Source: an uncultured Selenomonadales bacterium
GTDB taxonomy: Bacteria > Bacillota > Negativicutes > Selenomonadales > Selenomonadaceae
Direction: 5' to 3'
Length of the DNA stretch: 64,000 nt
Assembly (NCBI GenBank): GCA_947304355.1
Contig: CAMZAX010000003.1
Location: 1-64,000 of the forward strand
Every line of letters begins with the position of its first letter. Positions within the stretch are counted from its first letter, which is position 1. The notes beneath the pieces were generated by a model. It did not search any database. It saw only the letters and a list, made by a program, of their open reading frames with translations, and was not told the DNA's origin. Both the position numbers and the translations under genes were made by a program. This document shows positions 1 through 7,055 of this stretch, piece by piece.

Positions 1-2
1 TT

Positions 3-752
3 CTTTTTACTCGCTGCTTCTGTTATTCACTTTTAATTTACCAACAGCCCCTAGCAACTTATATTGAGAATGGACGCCGCAAAGGGCAAACAACGTTCTA
101 TTTTATTTTTCTGAGTGAGAAAATTAGTAATCAAGTGGAATTCGATAATTTTAACTTTGAACTTGCTCAATATATTGCCCCAGCTCCTAATGTTCATTTA
201 GAATTAGTCACTTTCGGAACAGGAAAATTTATTTGCAAGATAACAAAGGATTTTCCAGGCAATCACGTAGCAAATGCTTATCTTAGCAGAGAACCACATA
301 TTGCTTGGAAGAATCTAACTAATGAAGAGCAAAAACTTTACAATATCTCAGTTGGAATAGTTGACGAGGCAAATAAACGTAATTCAGAAGTAGAAAAGGC
401 TCGTTATATTCACGATGAGATTTGCAAACGTGTTTTACAATACAAAAATGAAAATGAACGAGATAAAACCGCTCTAGGTGCGTTAATTGACGGTTACGCG
501 CAATGTCAAGGATATTCAGACGCGTTTTATATGTTGGGACGCATGGCAGGTCTTAATGTCAGAAGGATTGGTGGAAAGTTTGATGGTAGTTGGCATTTTT
601 GGAATACTATAACTTTATCTGACGGAAAAACTTACTGCGTAGATGTTACAATGGATGACGGATACAATACTCATGAATGGTTTTTAGCGAATTTTGAGGT
701 TATGAAGCGTCATCACTCATGCGACTGGTCTGTAATCCCTAATCTGCAATGA
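3..752 (+). CDS. Transglutaminase-like protein, 5' end outside window
   Basis: The frame is open from base 3 to the TGA at 750-752 and contains no ATG before the conserved part. The GTG at 135 has no ribosome site, so the gene very probably begins left of the window (249 residues visible). The C-terminal half fits a transglutaminase-like cysteine-enzyme core: Cys at about visible residue 168 (GYAQCQGYS), His at 198 (GSWHFWN) and Asp at 214 (VDVTMDD), in the order of the family's Cys-His-Asp triad. Such domains hydrolyse or cross-link proteins and peptides; the substrate here is unknown. No signal peptide can be judged because the N-terminus is missing. The gene is clearly more AT-rich than everything to its right, which suggests acquisition. 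Alternative: a GTG start at 135 giving 205 residues. Confidence 0.7.
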   Translation, partial: LFTRCFCYSLLIYQQPLATYIENGRRKGQTTFYFIFLSEKISNQVEFDNFNFELAQYIAPAPNVHLELVTFGTGKFICKITKDFPGNHVANAYLSREPHIAWKNLTNEEQKLYNISVGIVDEANKRNSEVEKARYIHDEICKRVLQYKNENERDKTALGALIDGYAQCQGYSDAFYMLGRMAGLNVRRIGGKFDGSWHFWNTITLSDGKTYCVDVTMDDGYNTHEWFLANFEVMKRHHSCDWSVIPNLQ

Positions 753-769
753 AACTCTGGAAAAATTTA

Positions 770-808
770 AAATCCTCTGTCGAAAAATCTTCGGCGGAGG
801 ATTTTTTT
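770..808 (+). terminator. Intrinsic terminator after the transglutaminase-like gene
   Basis: The arms AAATCCTC and GAGGATTT enclose a loop of about 18 bases and are followed by a run of T. It lies 18 bases past the stop codon. Confidence 0.75.
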
Positions 809-845
809 GTCAATTCAGCCGCCGCGCGGTTTTAACAAACTTTAA

Positions 846-876
846 TAAAAAAAATCCCCGCTCGTTTGAACGGGGG
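846..876 (-). terminator. Intrinsic terminator of the phosphofructokinase gene
   Basis: Read on the minus strand, CCCCG and CGGGG arms close on a loop containing GTTTGA complement and are followed by eight T. It sits 25 bases after the stop of the gene ending at 901. Confidence 0.75.
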
Positions 877-900
877 CAAAAGCTTTATAGTGGTTGAAAG

Positions 901-2172
901 TTACTGATTGTCAAGCGTGGGCTCGTCGTCGAAGAGATAAGCGTAACGCTGCTTGAATTCTTCGGGGCTCATGCGGAAGGCATTGGCAACGCCGGAGTCG
1001 TCGAGGTCGCCCTTTTCCAAACGCGTCATGAAGCCGCGCGCAATGCGATAGTGCACCGAGTTGATATTGACTCTGCGGACGAAGGTCTTGCCGGTAGCGG
1101 GGTCGCGAATGTCTTCAAAGCGCAAAGGCACAGCCTGATTGTCCTGAATCGTGATGAGCGCACCGCTCTCGCCGCGCATGAGGAATTGCATAGCCTCGTA
1201 GCCGAGATTGCGTGCGTAGTCGATGTCGTAAGCAATAGGAGCCGTGCAACGCAGTTCGTAGCCGATTTCCTTGTCGACGATAGAAATTTTGATACCGATG
1301 CGTTTGAGTTCGGCAAGAACCTTTTGCTTGAGGATTTCGCCGAAGTCGAGTTCGGCGTAGCGGATGTGTCCGTGTTCGTCGAGGACGACGTTGCCCAGTT
1401 CTTGGAAGTCTTCTTCGGCGATTTTTTCAATGACGCCCTCAGCGACGACCGCGACGCCGTAATTTTTGCCGATAAGGTAGCGTTTGACAATGGAGCCGAC
1501 GATAATGTCGACGATCTGTTGAAGGCGGATTTTATCCTGCGGAAATTCTTCGGGGATAATCGTCAACGCCGCGCCGGCACTGCGTCCCATGCCCAATGCG
1601 AGGTGACCGGCAGTCCTGCCCATTGCGATTGTGAAATACCAGCGGTTGTTGGATGTGTGCGCGTCTTCCATGAGGTTTTGAATTTCCGTCGTGCCGAATG
1701 CGCGAGCGGTTTCAAAGCCGAAAGTCGGAATGCCTTCGGGCAGCGGCAAATCGTTATCAATCGTCTTGGGGACGTGAACGACGTTAATAGTCCTGCCGAG
1801 TTTGCGGGCGTATTCGCTGACGGCAGACGAGCTGAACGCGGTATCGTCGCCGCCGATTGTCACGAGGTAACCGACGCCAAGTTCTGTGAGCGTGTCGACG
1901 ACCGTGCGCAAATCGGATTCTTTTTTCGTGGGGTTGAAGCGCGACATGCGGAGGATACAGCCGCCCGTCAAGTGAATGCGATTGACAGCCGCGCTGTCGA
2001 GGCGGATATAACTTTTTTCGCCGCGACCGAGGTGACTGAAGCCGTCGTACATGCCCAAAACGTCCCAGCCGTGACGATTCGCGGTGTTGGTTACGGCGTT
2101 GATGACGGCGTTGATACCGGGCGCGGGGCCGCCGCCGCAGACTATCGCTACAACTTTTCTGACACCAACCAT
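901..2172 (-). CDS. 6-phosphofructokinase, probably pyrophosphate-dependent
   Basis: Phosphorylates fructose 6-phosphate to the 1,6-bisphosphate in glycolysis; 423 residues, cytoplasmic. The glycine-rich start (VCGGGPAPG, residues 11-19), GGDDT (107-111), PKTIDND (135-141) and MGRTAGHLA identify the PFK family. In this family the residue after the catalytic-loop Asp is Gly in ATP enzymes and Asp in PPi enzymes; here it is Asp (GGDD). Likewise the Gly-to-Lys change in PKTIDND marks PPi use. I therefore infer a reversible PPi-dependent enzyme (EC 2.7.1.90). The ATG start has an AAAGGAG site nine bases upstream. The gene stands alone with its own terminator. ATP-dependent use cannot be fully excluded without assay. 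Confidence 0.88.
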   Translation of the reverse strand: MVGVRKVVAIVCGGGPAPGINAVINAVTNTANRHGWDVLGMYDGFSHLGRGEKSYIRLDSAAVNRIHLTGGCILRMSRFNPTKKESDLRTVVDTLTELGVGYLVTIGGDDTAFSSSAVSEYARKLGRTINVVHVPKTIDNDLPLPEGIPTFGFETARAFGTTEIQNLMEDAHTSNNRWYFTIAMGRTAGHLALGMGRSAGAALTIIPEEFPQDKIRLQQIVDIIVGSIVKRYLIGKNYGVAVVAEGVIEKIAEEDFQELGNVVLDEHGHIRYAELDFGEILKQKVLAELKRIGIKISIVDKEIGYELRCTAPIAYDIDYARNLGYEAMQFLMRGESGALITIQDNQAVPLRFEDIRDPATGKTFVRRVNINSVHYRIARGFMTRLEKGDLDDSGVANAFRMSPEEFKQRYAYLFDDEPTLDNQ

Positions 2173-2302
2173 TTAAATTGCTCCTTTCAAGTCGGAAAAA
2201 GATTTGCTTTGAACTTCGCGCCGCAGAAACTTTTTCCTGCCAACGCCGATAAATTTATGCGCGGCGAATTCGTTGCGGCAGTCAAAAACTTAAGCTCGAC
2301 AA

Positions 2303-2322
2303 CAGGATGCAACGTCACGTTG
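2303..2322 (+). repeat. 20-bp repeat, inverted copy at 6498-6517
   Basis: CAGGATGCAACGTCACGTTG here is the exact reverse complement of bases 6498-6517. Both copies lie between genes. Confidence 0.7.
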
Positions 2323-2375
2323 ATTTCCTGCCAATGTCGGACAAAAATCAGTTAAGGTTTTCGCGGAAGAACAAA

Positions 2376-2840
2376 TCACTTCTTGAACGTGACACGGACG
2401 GTGCCTGCGCCCAAAATTTTTTCCAAGTCGGCGGGGTCGTTCAGCTTGCCAAGGCGCGTGTAAGTGTAGCTCGTCGCGAAGTCCTTGTAGAACAGCACAA
2501 CGCAATTTGAGCCGAACAACATCAAATCGCCCGCGTGAATCCGTTCGACGCTTACCGAATCGCTCGGCAGGTCGGCGTCAAGGTAAAAATATTTCTCGTT
2601 GCCGTTGAGCTCGATCATGTTGACTTCAAGCGGCAGTCGTTCGGCGAAGGCGCGGGCAGACGGATTGTCCTCCAACGCCGCCGAAAAATTTTTGCCGTTG
2701 ATTTGAATCGTGAGCGAACGTTGCACTTGAGCCGCCTGCTTGACCGTTGCGGGTGTCGCTTGAGAATTTTCGCCGCAAGCTGTAAGGAACAGTGAACAAG
2801 GGACAAGGGACAAGATTACTGCCGCAAAGAATTTTTTCAT
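2376..2840 (-). CDS. Lipoprotein of unknown function, cyclophilin-like fold possible
   Basis: 154 residues. A lysine start, a hydrophobic stretch and a lipobox (LFLTAC, Cys at residue 22) predict a lipid-anchored, exported protein. The mature part (LTIQINGKNF..., LPLEVNMIELNGNEKYFYL, YKDFATSYTYTRLGKL) resembles the small cyclophilin-like domains seen in exported proteins of anaerobes; that is recognition by eye only. The ATG overlaps the stop of the upstream acetyltransferase gene (ATGA), so the two are translationally coupled. Part of the signal-peptide core is encoded by four heptanucleotide repeats (2784-2814), an oddity discussed under findings. No catalytic function can be assigned. Confidence 0.65.
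   Translation of the reverse strand: MKKFFAAVILSLVPCSLFLTACGENSQATPATVKQAAQVQRSLTIQINGKNFSAALEDNPSARAFAERLPLEVNMIELNGNEKYFYLDADLPSDSVSVERIHAGDLMLFGSNCVVLFYKDFATSYTYTRLGKLNDPADLEKILGAGTVRVTFKK
2784..2814 (+). repeat. Heptanucleotide array inside a signal-peptide coding region
   Basis: Four units in one 7-base register: AAGGAAC, AGTGAAC, AAGGGAC, AAGGGAC, then AAG. They encode, on the minus strand, the hydrophobic core of the lipoprotein signal peptide. Confidence 0.7.
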
Positions 2841-3457
2841 CAGATGTGCCCTTCCAGATAATCGACAGCCGTCCCTTCGGCAACGTCGTTGTCAACGCGC
2901 CGAATGAATTTGGCGGGAATGCCGCCTGCGACCGTGTAAGGCTCAACGTCGCGCGTGACGACCGCACCCGCCGCTACCACCGCCCATTCGCCGACCGTGA
3001 CGCCTTGCAGAATCACGGAGTTGGAGCCAATCCACGCGTTGTCCTTGATTACAATCGGCTTGTAGTGCAACTTGCGACTTCTGCTCGGCGCAAGGTCATG
3101 CGTTGCCGTCGCCAAAACGACATTGTGTCCGATGAGCACGCCGTCGCCAATCGTAATGCCGCCCTGGTCTTGAAAGCGGCAACCGGCGTTGACGAAAACA
3201 TTTTTCCCGAAAATGATATTCTTGCCGAAGTCGGCGGTGAACGGCGGGAACAGGCGAAACGTCGGGTCAACTTCCCTGCGCGTGAGCCGCGTCATAATCT
3301 CGACGATTTCTTCGGGCGTGTGATACGTCGCGTTCAATTCCATTTCTATGCGCCGGCTGTCCTGACAAAGCTCGCGGAAAAAATTCAAGCGTTCGGGATT
3401 TTTATTGGCGGGGTGATTCTCGTCGGCGAAACTCGCTCGCAATTCTTCAAGTGTCAT
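2840..3457 (-). CDS. maa: Sugar O-acetyltransferase (maltose acetyltransferase type)
   Basis: 205 residues, the usual size of the Maa/LacA/NodL family, which moves an acetyl group from acetyl-CoA to a sugar hydroxyl. An N-terminal helical Mac domain (residues 5-60) is followed by left-handed beta-helix hexapeptide repeats (about 75-190: FGKNVFVNAG, IGDGVLIGHNV, IGSNSVILQGVTVG, VVAAGAVVTRDV). The conserved catalytic His is in the ATATHDLAPS segment. The C-terminal GGIPAKFIRR is typical. An AGGAGG site precedes the ATG. It is first in a two-gene unit with the lipoprotein at 2376-2840. The true sugar is unknown, so the symbol reflects the family only. Confidence 0.85.
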   Translation of the reverse strand: MTLEELRASFADENHPANKNPERLNFFRELCQDSRRIEMELNATYHTPEEIVEIMTRLTRREVDPTFRLFPPFTADFGKNIIFGKNVFVNAGCRFQDQGGITIGDGVLIGHNVVLATATHDLAPSRSRKLHYKPIVIKDNAWIGSNSVILQGVTVGEWAVVAAGAVVTRDVEPYTVAGGIPAKFIRRVDNDVAEGTAVDYLEGHI

Positions 3458-3486
3458 AAAATATTCCTCCTAAAAATTTTTCTTCG

Positions 3487-3516
3487 ATTGTAGCGTTGAA
3501 GTCGGCTCCGTGTCAA
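3487..3516 (-). promoter_or_regulatory. Promoter of the acetyltransferase-lipoprotein unit
   Basis: Minus strand: -35 TTGACA (3511-3516), 18-base spacer, -10 TACAAT (3487-3492), about 30 bases before the start codon. Confidence 0.6.
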
Positions 3517-3597
3517 ACAAAAGCTTTCTTCCGTCGCAAGAAAGGTTTCAAAGAATCATTTTGTTCTTCCTTTCTTTGCTTGCGCGGATGTACAATG

Positions 3598-4044
3598 TAA
3601 GTGCAACAAGTGAAAAACTCATAGTTTCCTGCTAAGATGTTTATAACTCAAAGAAAGCAGGGAGCACCATGAGTTACAATCATCTTAGCATAACGGAGCG
3701 CGAATTGATAGCGATTTATCGCGCTGAAGGAAAATCAATCTTCAAAATCGCTAAGCTACCGGGCAGACACAAGAAATGTCGCCCGAACAAATTGCCAATC
3801 GTCTCAAGCAAAAGGCTACGTTTCTAATCGCGGCAAAATCCCGATAAGTCACGAGTTATCGGAAAGACCTTTTGCGTCAAATGAGCGAATCCGACGTGGC
3901 GATTGGAAAGGTTACGACTTCACGAAACTCAGCGATGAAGACTTACAAAAAGTCGTTGACTTAATCAATCACCGTCCCAGAAAATGTTTGAGTTATAGAA
4001 CACCTGCTGAAGTTTACTTTTCAACGCTGTTGCACTTAGCTTGA
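3598..4044 (+). mobile_element. IS30-family insertion sequence remnant
   Basis: Matching inverted ends TAAGTGCAACA (3598-3608) and TGTTGCACTTA (4028-4038) bracket a broken transposase gene, giving an element of about 445 bases instead of the usual 1.0-1.2 kb. It abuts the point where the neighbouring BRO gene loses homology (about 4045-4053). No target duplication could be recognised. It is internally deleted and should be unable to move by itself. Confidence 0.8.
3669..4044 (+). pseudogene. IS30-family transposase, internally deleted and frameshifted
   Basis: An AGGGAG site leads into ATG at 3669. The first frame gives an IS30-like N-terminus (MSYNHLSITERELIAIYRAE) and stops after 51 residues. 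A second frame gives MSPEQIANRLKQ, the usual IS30 sequence before the catalytic core. A third runs from about 3815 to the TGA at 4042-4044 with RGKIPISHELSERP, RRGDWKGYD and the family C-terminus (LINHRPRKCLSYRTPAEVY). The DDE catalytic core normally between GDW and the C-terminus is missing, so at least one large deletion and two frameshifts separate this from an active gene. Confidence 0.85.
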
Positions 4045-4374
4045 CTATTCAAGGCTGGAGAAAATGAGCCGATAGAGACCCGGCTCATTGACGAAGTTAA
4101 TACGATTTTCAATCCATCCGGAAGTCGCGCCATTATTACCGTCGGCAGAACCGACGCTATTCGTGACGCCATTTTTCAATGATATATTAGGGACGACAAC
4201 CGACATTTTTTCGTCGTCGTCGAGACGGTTGAGGACATCGCGAGAATTTTTGATGTCGAGGGCACGGCACGCATCGACAGCTGCGAACCACGGTGTGAAC
4301 GGATTACCGTCAGGGAGCATTACTCGGATTTCCCCGAACTTCGGATGCTTGAAGAGCTCAAATTGGTTTTCCAT
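4045..4374 (-). pseudogene. Phage BRO-N antirepressor-like gene, truncated by the IS30 element
   Basis: The ATG at 4374 has an AAGGAG site (4383-4388 complement); the longer frame to 4449 has no such site. The 109-residue product starts like BRO-N domains of phage antirepressors (FELFKHPKFGEIRV, PWFAAVDACRALDI, VLNRLDDDEK) and reaches NEPGLYRLIFSS. Homology ends two codons before a stop lying exactly at the IS30 right end. BRO proteins usually continue beyond this point, so the C-terminal part is lost. No remainder of the gene was seen on the far side of the insertion. The domain core may still fold, but the gene is probably a prophage relic. Confidence 0.75.
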
Positions 4375-4410
4375 AAAACCATCTCCTTCCAAATGGGAAC
4401 AATGAACCGC

Positions 4411-4439
4411 TTGACAGTAAAGACTGCCTGGATTATAAT
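4411..4439 (+). promoter_or_regulatory. Consensus sigma-70 promoter
   Basis: TTGACA (4411-4416), a 17-base spacer and TATAAT (4434-4439) match the consensus perfectly on the plus strand. Transcription would start near 4446, with no coding frame downstream before the terminators at 4512-4618. Confidence 0.75.
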
Positions 4440-4511
4440 CACCATACACAAATCCTCGACGTTCCGTGTTACGGCGTCGTTGATTTATATGATTTCGGAA
4501 ATATTATAAAT

Positions 4512-4567
4512 GCGCCGCGCGGATTTGTCAACGAAAGGATATATCCGTGCCGCGCAAGCGGTTTTTT
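4512..4567 (+). terminator. GC-rich terminator of the candidate small RNA
   Basis: A 13-base imperfect stem (GCGCCGCGCGGAT with ATCCGTGCCGCGC) and a run of six T a few bases later. A smaller CCGC-GCAA-GCGG hairpin directly abuts the T run. Confidence 0.55.
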
Positions 4568-4585
4568 CAATTACAGAGCAAAACA

Positions 4586-4618
4586 ATTCCCGCCGCGCAA
4601 ACGGTCGGGAATTTTTAT
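4586..4618 (+). terminator. Second intrinsic terminator upstream of aspS
   Basis: ATTCCCG and CGGGAAT arms with a 13-base loop, followed by TTTTTATTT. Confidence 0.65.
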
Positions 4619-4623
4619 TTCAG

Positions 4624-4652
4624 TTGACAGAATCGCCGCCGCTATTTATCAT
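4624..4652 (+). promoter_or_regulatory. aspS promoter
   Basis: TTGACA (4624-4629), 17 bases, TATCAT (4647-4652). The start would be near 4659, giving a short leader with the ribosome site at 4666-4674. Confidence 0.6.
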
Positions 4653-4680
4653 TGATTCACTTTCAAAGGAGGTAATTTAT

Positions 4681-6465
4681 TTGGAAACATTGACAGGCAT
4701 GGAGCGAACGGTTTCTTGCGGCGAACTGCGCATAACGGACGTCGGCAAGCAGGTGCAACTGGCGGGCTGGGTCTCGCGTCGGCGCGACCACGGCGGGCTT
4801 ATCTTCGTGGACATGCGCGACCGCAGCGGGCTCGTGCAAGTTGTCTTCGACGGCTCGACCGAAGGGCTCGACTTCGCCAAGGCAGAGACGCTCCGCAACG
4901 AATTCGTTATCGGCGTGCGCGGCAAGGTGCGTGCCCGCTCTGAAGATACAATCAATCCGAAAATGGCGACCGGCGAAGTTGAAGTGCTCGTCGAAGAATT
5001 GCGCATCCTCAACAAGGCAAAGACTCCGCCGTTTTACATTCAAGACGGCGTCGACGCGGACGAGAACATTCGCCTGCGCTATCGCTATTTGGATTTGCGC
5101 CGCCCCGAAATGCAACGCAATATCATGTTGCGCCACCGCGTCACGAAAATCATGCGCGACTACCTCGACGAAAACGGTTTCCTCGAAATTGAAACGCCGA
5201 TGCTGTGTCGCTCGACGCCCGAAGGTGCCCGCGACTTTTTGGTACCAAGCCGCCTCAATCCCGGACAATTCTATGCTCTGCCGCAATCGCCGCAAATCTT
5301 CAAGCAACTGCTTATGGTCAGCGGCTTTGAAAAATATTTCCAGATCGTCCGTTGCTTCCGCGATGAAGACTTACGCGCCGACCGTCAGCCCGAATTCACG
5401 CAACTCGATATTGAAACGTCCTTTTTGAATCAAAATCAAATCCTCACGATTATGGAGGGGCTCGTAAAAAAAATTTTTGAATCGACGCTCGGCGTGACGA
5501 TTGAAACGCCGTTCCTGCGCATGAGTTGGGATGAGGCAATGACGCGCTTCGGCACCGACAAGCCCGATTTGCGCTTCGGCATGGAGTTGCAGGACATTTC
5601 GGAGCTCGTCAAAGGCTCGGAGTTCAAAGTTTTCAACAGCGTCCTTGACGGCGGCGGGCAGATTAAAGTTATTCGCGTCGACGATTATGCCGACATCCCG
5701 CGCAGGGAACTTGACGGCTTGGTTGAATTCGTCAAGATTTACGGCGCGAAGGGTCTCGCGTGGATTCAATACAGCAAGGACGGCGTGAAGTCCCCGTTCA
5801 AGAAATTTTACAGCGACGAAACTTTTGACGCGATTAAAAAGGCGACGGGTTGCAAGACGGGCGATTTGCTTTTGGTCGTCGGCGACAAGGCATCGGTCGT
5901 CGCGCAGGCTCTCGGCGAATTGCGGCTTGAAATGGCGCGTCGTCGCGGCTTGATTGACCCCGATAAGCTGTGCTTCCTGTGGATTGTCGATTTCCCGATG
6001 TTCGAATACGTCGAGGAGGAAAAACGTTACAAGGCAATGCACCACCCGTTCACCGCGCCCCGCGAAGAGGACGAAGAATTTTTGCTCACAGACCCCGCCC
6101 GCGTCAAGGCGAACGCTTACGACATTGTGCTTAACGGCGTGGAAGTCGGCGGCGGCAGCTTGAGGATTTATCGCAGCGACTTGCAGGAAAAAGTTTTCGA
6201 GGCTATCGGCTTGACGCACGACGAGGCGCACGCGAAATTCGGTTTCCTTATGGACGCATTTGAATACGGCACGCCGCCCCACGGTGGCATTGCGTTCGGG
6301 CTTGACCGCCTTGTTATGCTGATGGCGAAGCGCAAATCGATTCGCGACGTGATTCCCTTCCCGAAGACGCAGAGCGCGATTGACCCGATGAGCCACGCGC
6401 CGAGCGAAGTCGACGAAAAACAACTGCGCGAGCTTTACATAAAAGTTGCCGTCAAGAAAAAATGA
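4681..6465 (+). CDS. aspS: Aspartate-tRNA ligase
   Basis: Charges tRNA-Asp with aspartate; 594 residues, normal for the bacterial class IIb enzyme with GAD insertion. The TTG at 4681 was chosen because AAAGGAGGT lies seven bases upstream and the protein then begins like other AspRS (CGELRITDVGKQVQLAGWV). The OB-fold anticodon domain (about 1-110) includes RRRDHGGLIFVDMRDRSG. Class II motif 2 is FRDEDLRADRQPEFTQLD and motif 3 is GGIAFGLDRLVML near the C-terminus. Whether the enzyme is discriminating or also makes Asp-tRNA-Asn cannot be read here. It is a single-gene unit; the partner gene hisS is not adjacent. Confidence 0.97.
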   Translation: METLTGMERTVSCGELRITDVGKQVQLAGWVSRRRDHGGLIFVDMRDRSGLVQVVFDGSTEGLDFAKAETLRNEFVIGVRGKVRARSEDTINPKMATGEVEVLVEELRILNKAKTPPFYIQDGVDADENIRLRYRYLDLRRPEMQRNIMLRHRVTKIMRDYLDENGFLEIETPMLCRSTPEGARDFLVPSRLNPGQFYALPQSPQIFKQLLMVSGFEKYFQIVRCFRDEDLRADRQPEFTQLDIETSFLNQNQILTIMEGLVKKIFESTLGVTIETPFLRMSWDEAMTRFGTDKPDLRFGMELQDISELVKGSEFKVFNSVLDGGGQIKVIRVDDYADIPRRELDGLVEFVKIYGAKGLAWIQYSKDGVKSPFKKFYSDETFDAIKKATGCKTGDLLLVVGDKASVVAQALGELRLEMARRRGLIDPDKLCFLWIVDFPMFEYVEEEKRYKAMHHPFTAPREEDEEFLLTDPARVKANAYDIVLNGVEVGGGSLRIYRSDLQEKVFEAIGLTHDEAHAKFGFLMDAFEYGTPPHGGIAFGLDRLVMLMAKRKSIRDVIPFPKTQSAIDPMSHAPSEVDEKQLRELYIKVAVKKK

Positions 6466-6497
6466 TTCGTGACTTGCAATAAAAAAATCCCCGACGG

Positions 6498-6600
6498 CAA
6501 CGTGACGTTGCATCCTGCAGTCGCGCCGAATCGTTGCAATGATTCAAGCGTTGTCGCCGCGACGGAACGCAACGCTGCGCATTGCTAGTTGCGCCAATAA
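6498..6600. other. Structured intergenic segment between aspS and rpsO
   Basis: This stretch holds several palindromes: GCAACGTGACGTTGC (6497-6511), GAATC/GATTC (6528-6546) and GCGTTG/CAACGC further on. It also holds the inverted copy of the 20-mer at 2303-2322. No gene was recognised. Confidence 0.4.
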
Positions 6601-6645
6601 AAAAAAACCCCGACGTTCGTTTGAGCGTTGGGGATAATTTTTTTC
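6598..6645. terminator. Bidirectional terminator between aspS and rpsO
   Basis: CCCCGACG (6607-6614) pairs with CGTTGGGG (6625-6632) around a loop with GTTTGA. There is an A run on the left (T on the minus strand, for rpsO) and a T run on the right (for aspS). Confidence 0.75.
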
Positions 6646-6673
6646 CGGTTCCTACTTATTACGTCCGAATGAA

Positions 6674-6940
6674 TTACTTGCGGAGATTCAACTGCGCGAG
6701 AATTTCGCGGTAACGATTGATGTCTTTCTTGCTCAGGTAGCTCAAAAGGCGGCGGCGTTGCCCGACCATCTTCAACAGCCCGCGACGGGAGTGATGATCC
6801 TTTTTGTGCTGCTTGAGGTGTTCGGTCAAGTAGGAAATGCGCGCCGTCAAGAGTGCGATTTGAACTTCGGGCGAGCCGGTGTCGCCCTCGTGCATTGCGA
6901 ATTTGGTCATGATCTCCTGTTTTGCTTGTTTGTCTAACAT
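6674..6940 (-). CDS. rpsO: 30S ribosomal protein S15
   Basis: 88 residues, the standard length of S15, which binds the central domain of 16S rRNA early in small-subunit assembly. The protein shows the family landmarks [29 protein letters not shown] and [15 protein letters not shown]. The start at 6940 is fixed by AGGAGG at 6948-6953; an upstream in-frame start would add a tail not found in S15. It has its own promoter (7027-7055) and terminator. S15 genes often repress their own translation through the leader; the leader here (about 85 bases) could serve this, but no specific structure is claimed. Confidence 0.97.
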   Translation of the reverse strand: MLDKQAKQEIMTKFAMHEGDTGSPEVQIALLTARISYLTEHLKQHKKDHHSRRGLLKMVGQRRRLLSYLSKKDINRYREILAQLNLRK

Positions 6941-7026
6941 GTCGTGTCCTCCTGCGTTTAGTTTTTGTCCAACGGCAGAGTTCGCGTCGGAGTGTCGACG
7001 AACCGCGCCGCAGTGAATGTTGACGC

Positions 7027-7055
7027 AGTTTAACACAGGAAATTTTTTCCGTCAA
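7027..7055 (-). promoter_or_regulatory. rpsO promoter
   Basis: Minus strand: TTGACG (7050-7055), 17 bases, TAAACT (7027-7032). The -35 box overlaps the last codons of queC. Confidence 0.7.

Larger units (their letters stand above)
4446..4618 (+). ncRNA. Candidate structured small RNA upstream of aspS
   Basis: The 306 bases between the BRO remnant and aspS contain no credible gene, but they do hold a complete non-coding unit. After the perfect promoter come three hairpins: GACG/CGTC around 4459-4479, ATTTATA/TATAAAT around 4480-4512, and a GC-rich stem 4512-4555 (11 of 13 pairs) followed by TTTTTT at 4562-4567. A second terminator (TTCCCG/CGGGAA then TTTTTATTT) follows at 4586-4618. A separate promoter for aspS lies further down, so this is probably an independent transcript of about 120-170 bases. 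A regulatory leader of aspS is the alternative; no T-box consensus was seen. Confidence 0.45.

Noticed and set aside
1051..2355. Long plus-strand frame opposite the phosphofructokinase gene
   Set aside because: It mirrors a clearly conserved gene, has no family features and no ribosome site. High third-position GC makes such shadows common here (also 5371-6513, 15290-17116, 22393-24078 and 48474-50096 on the minus strand).
4375..4449. Extra N-terminal residues of the BRO protein from 4449
   Set aside because: The ribosome site at 4383-4388 fixes the ATG at 4374, where the conserved domain begins.
4510..4680. N-terminal extension of AspRS from 4510
   Set aside because: The added 57 residues match nothing in AspRS, span two terminators and the aspS promoter, and the TTG at 4681 has a strong ribosome site.
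4446..4680. T-box riboswitch controlling aspS
   Set aside because: No AGGGTGGNACCGCG-like sequence or specifier loop could be found.
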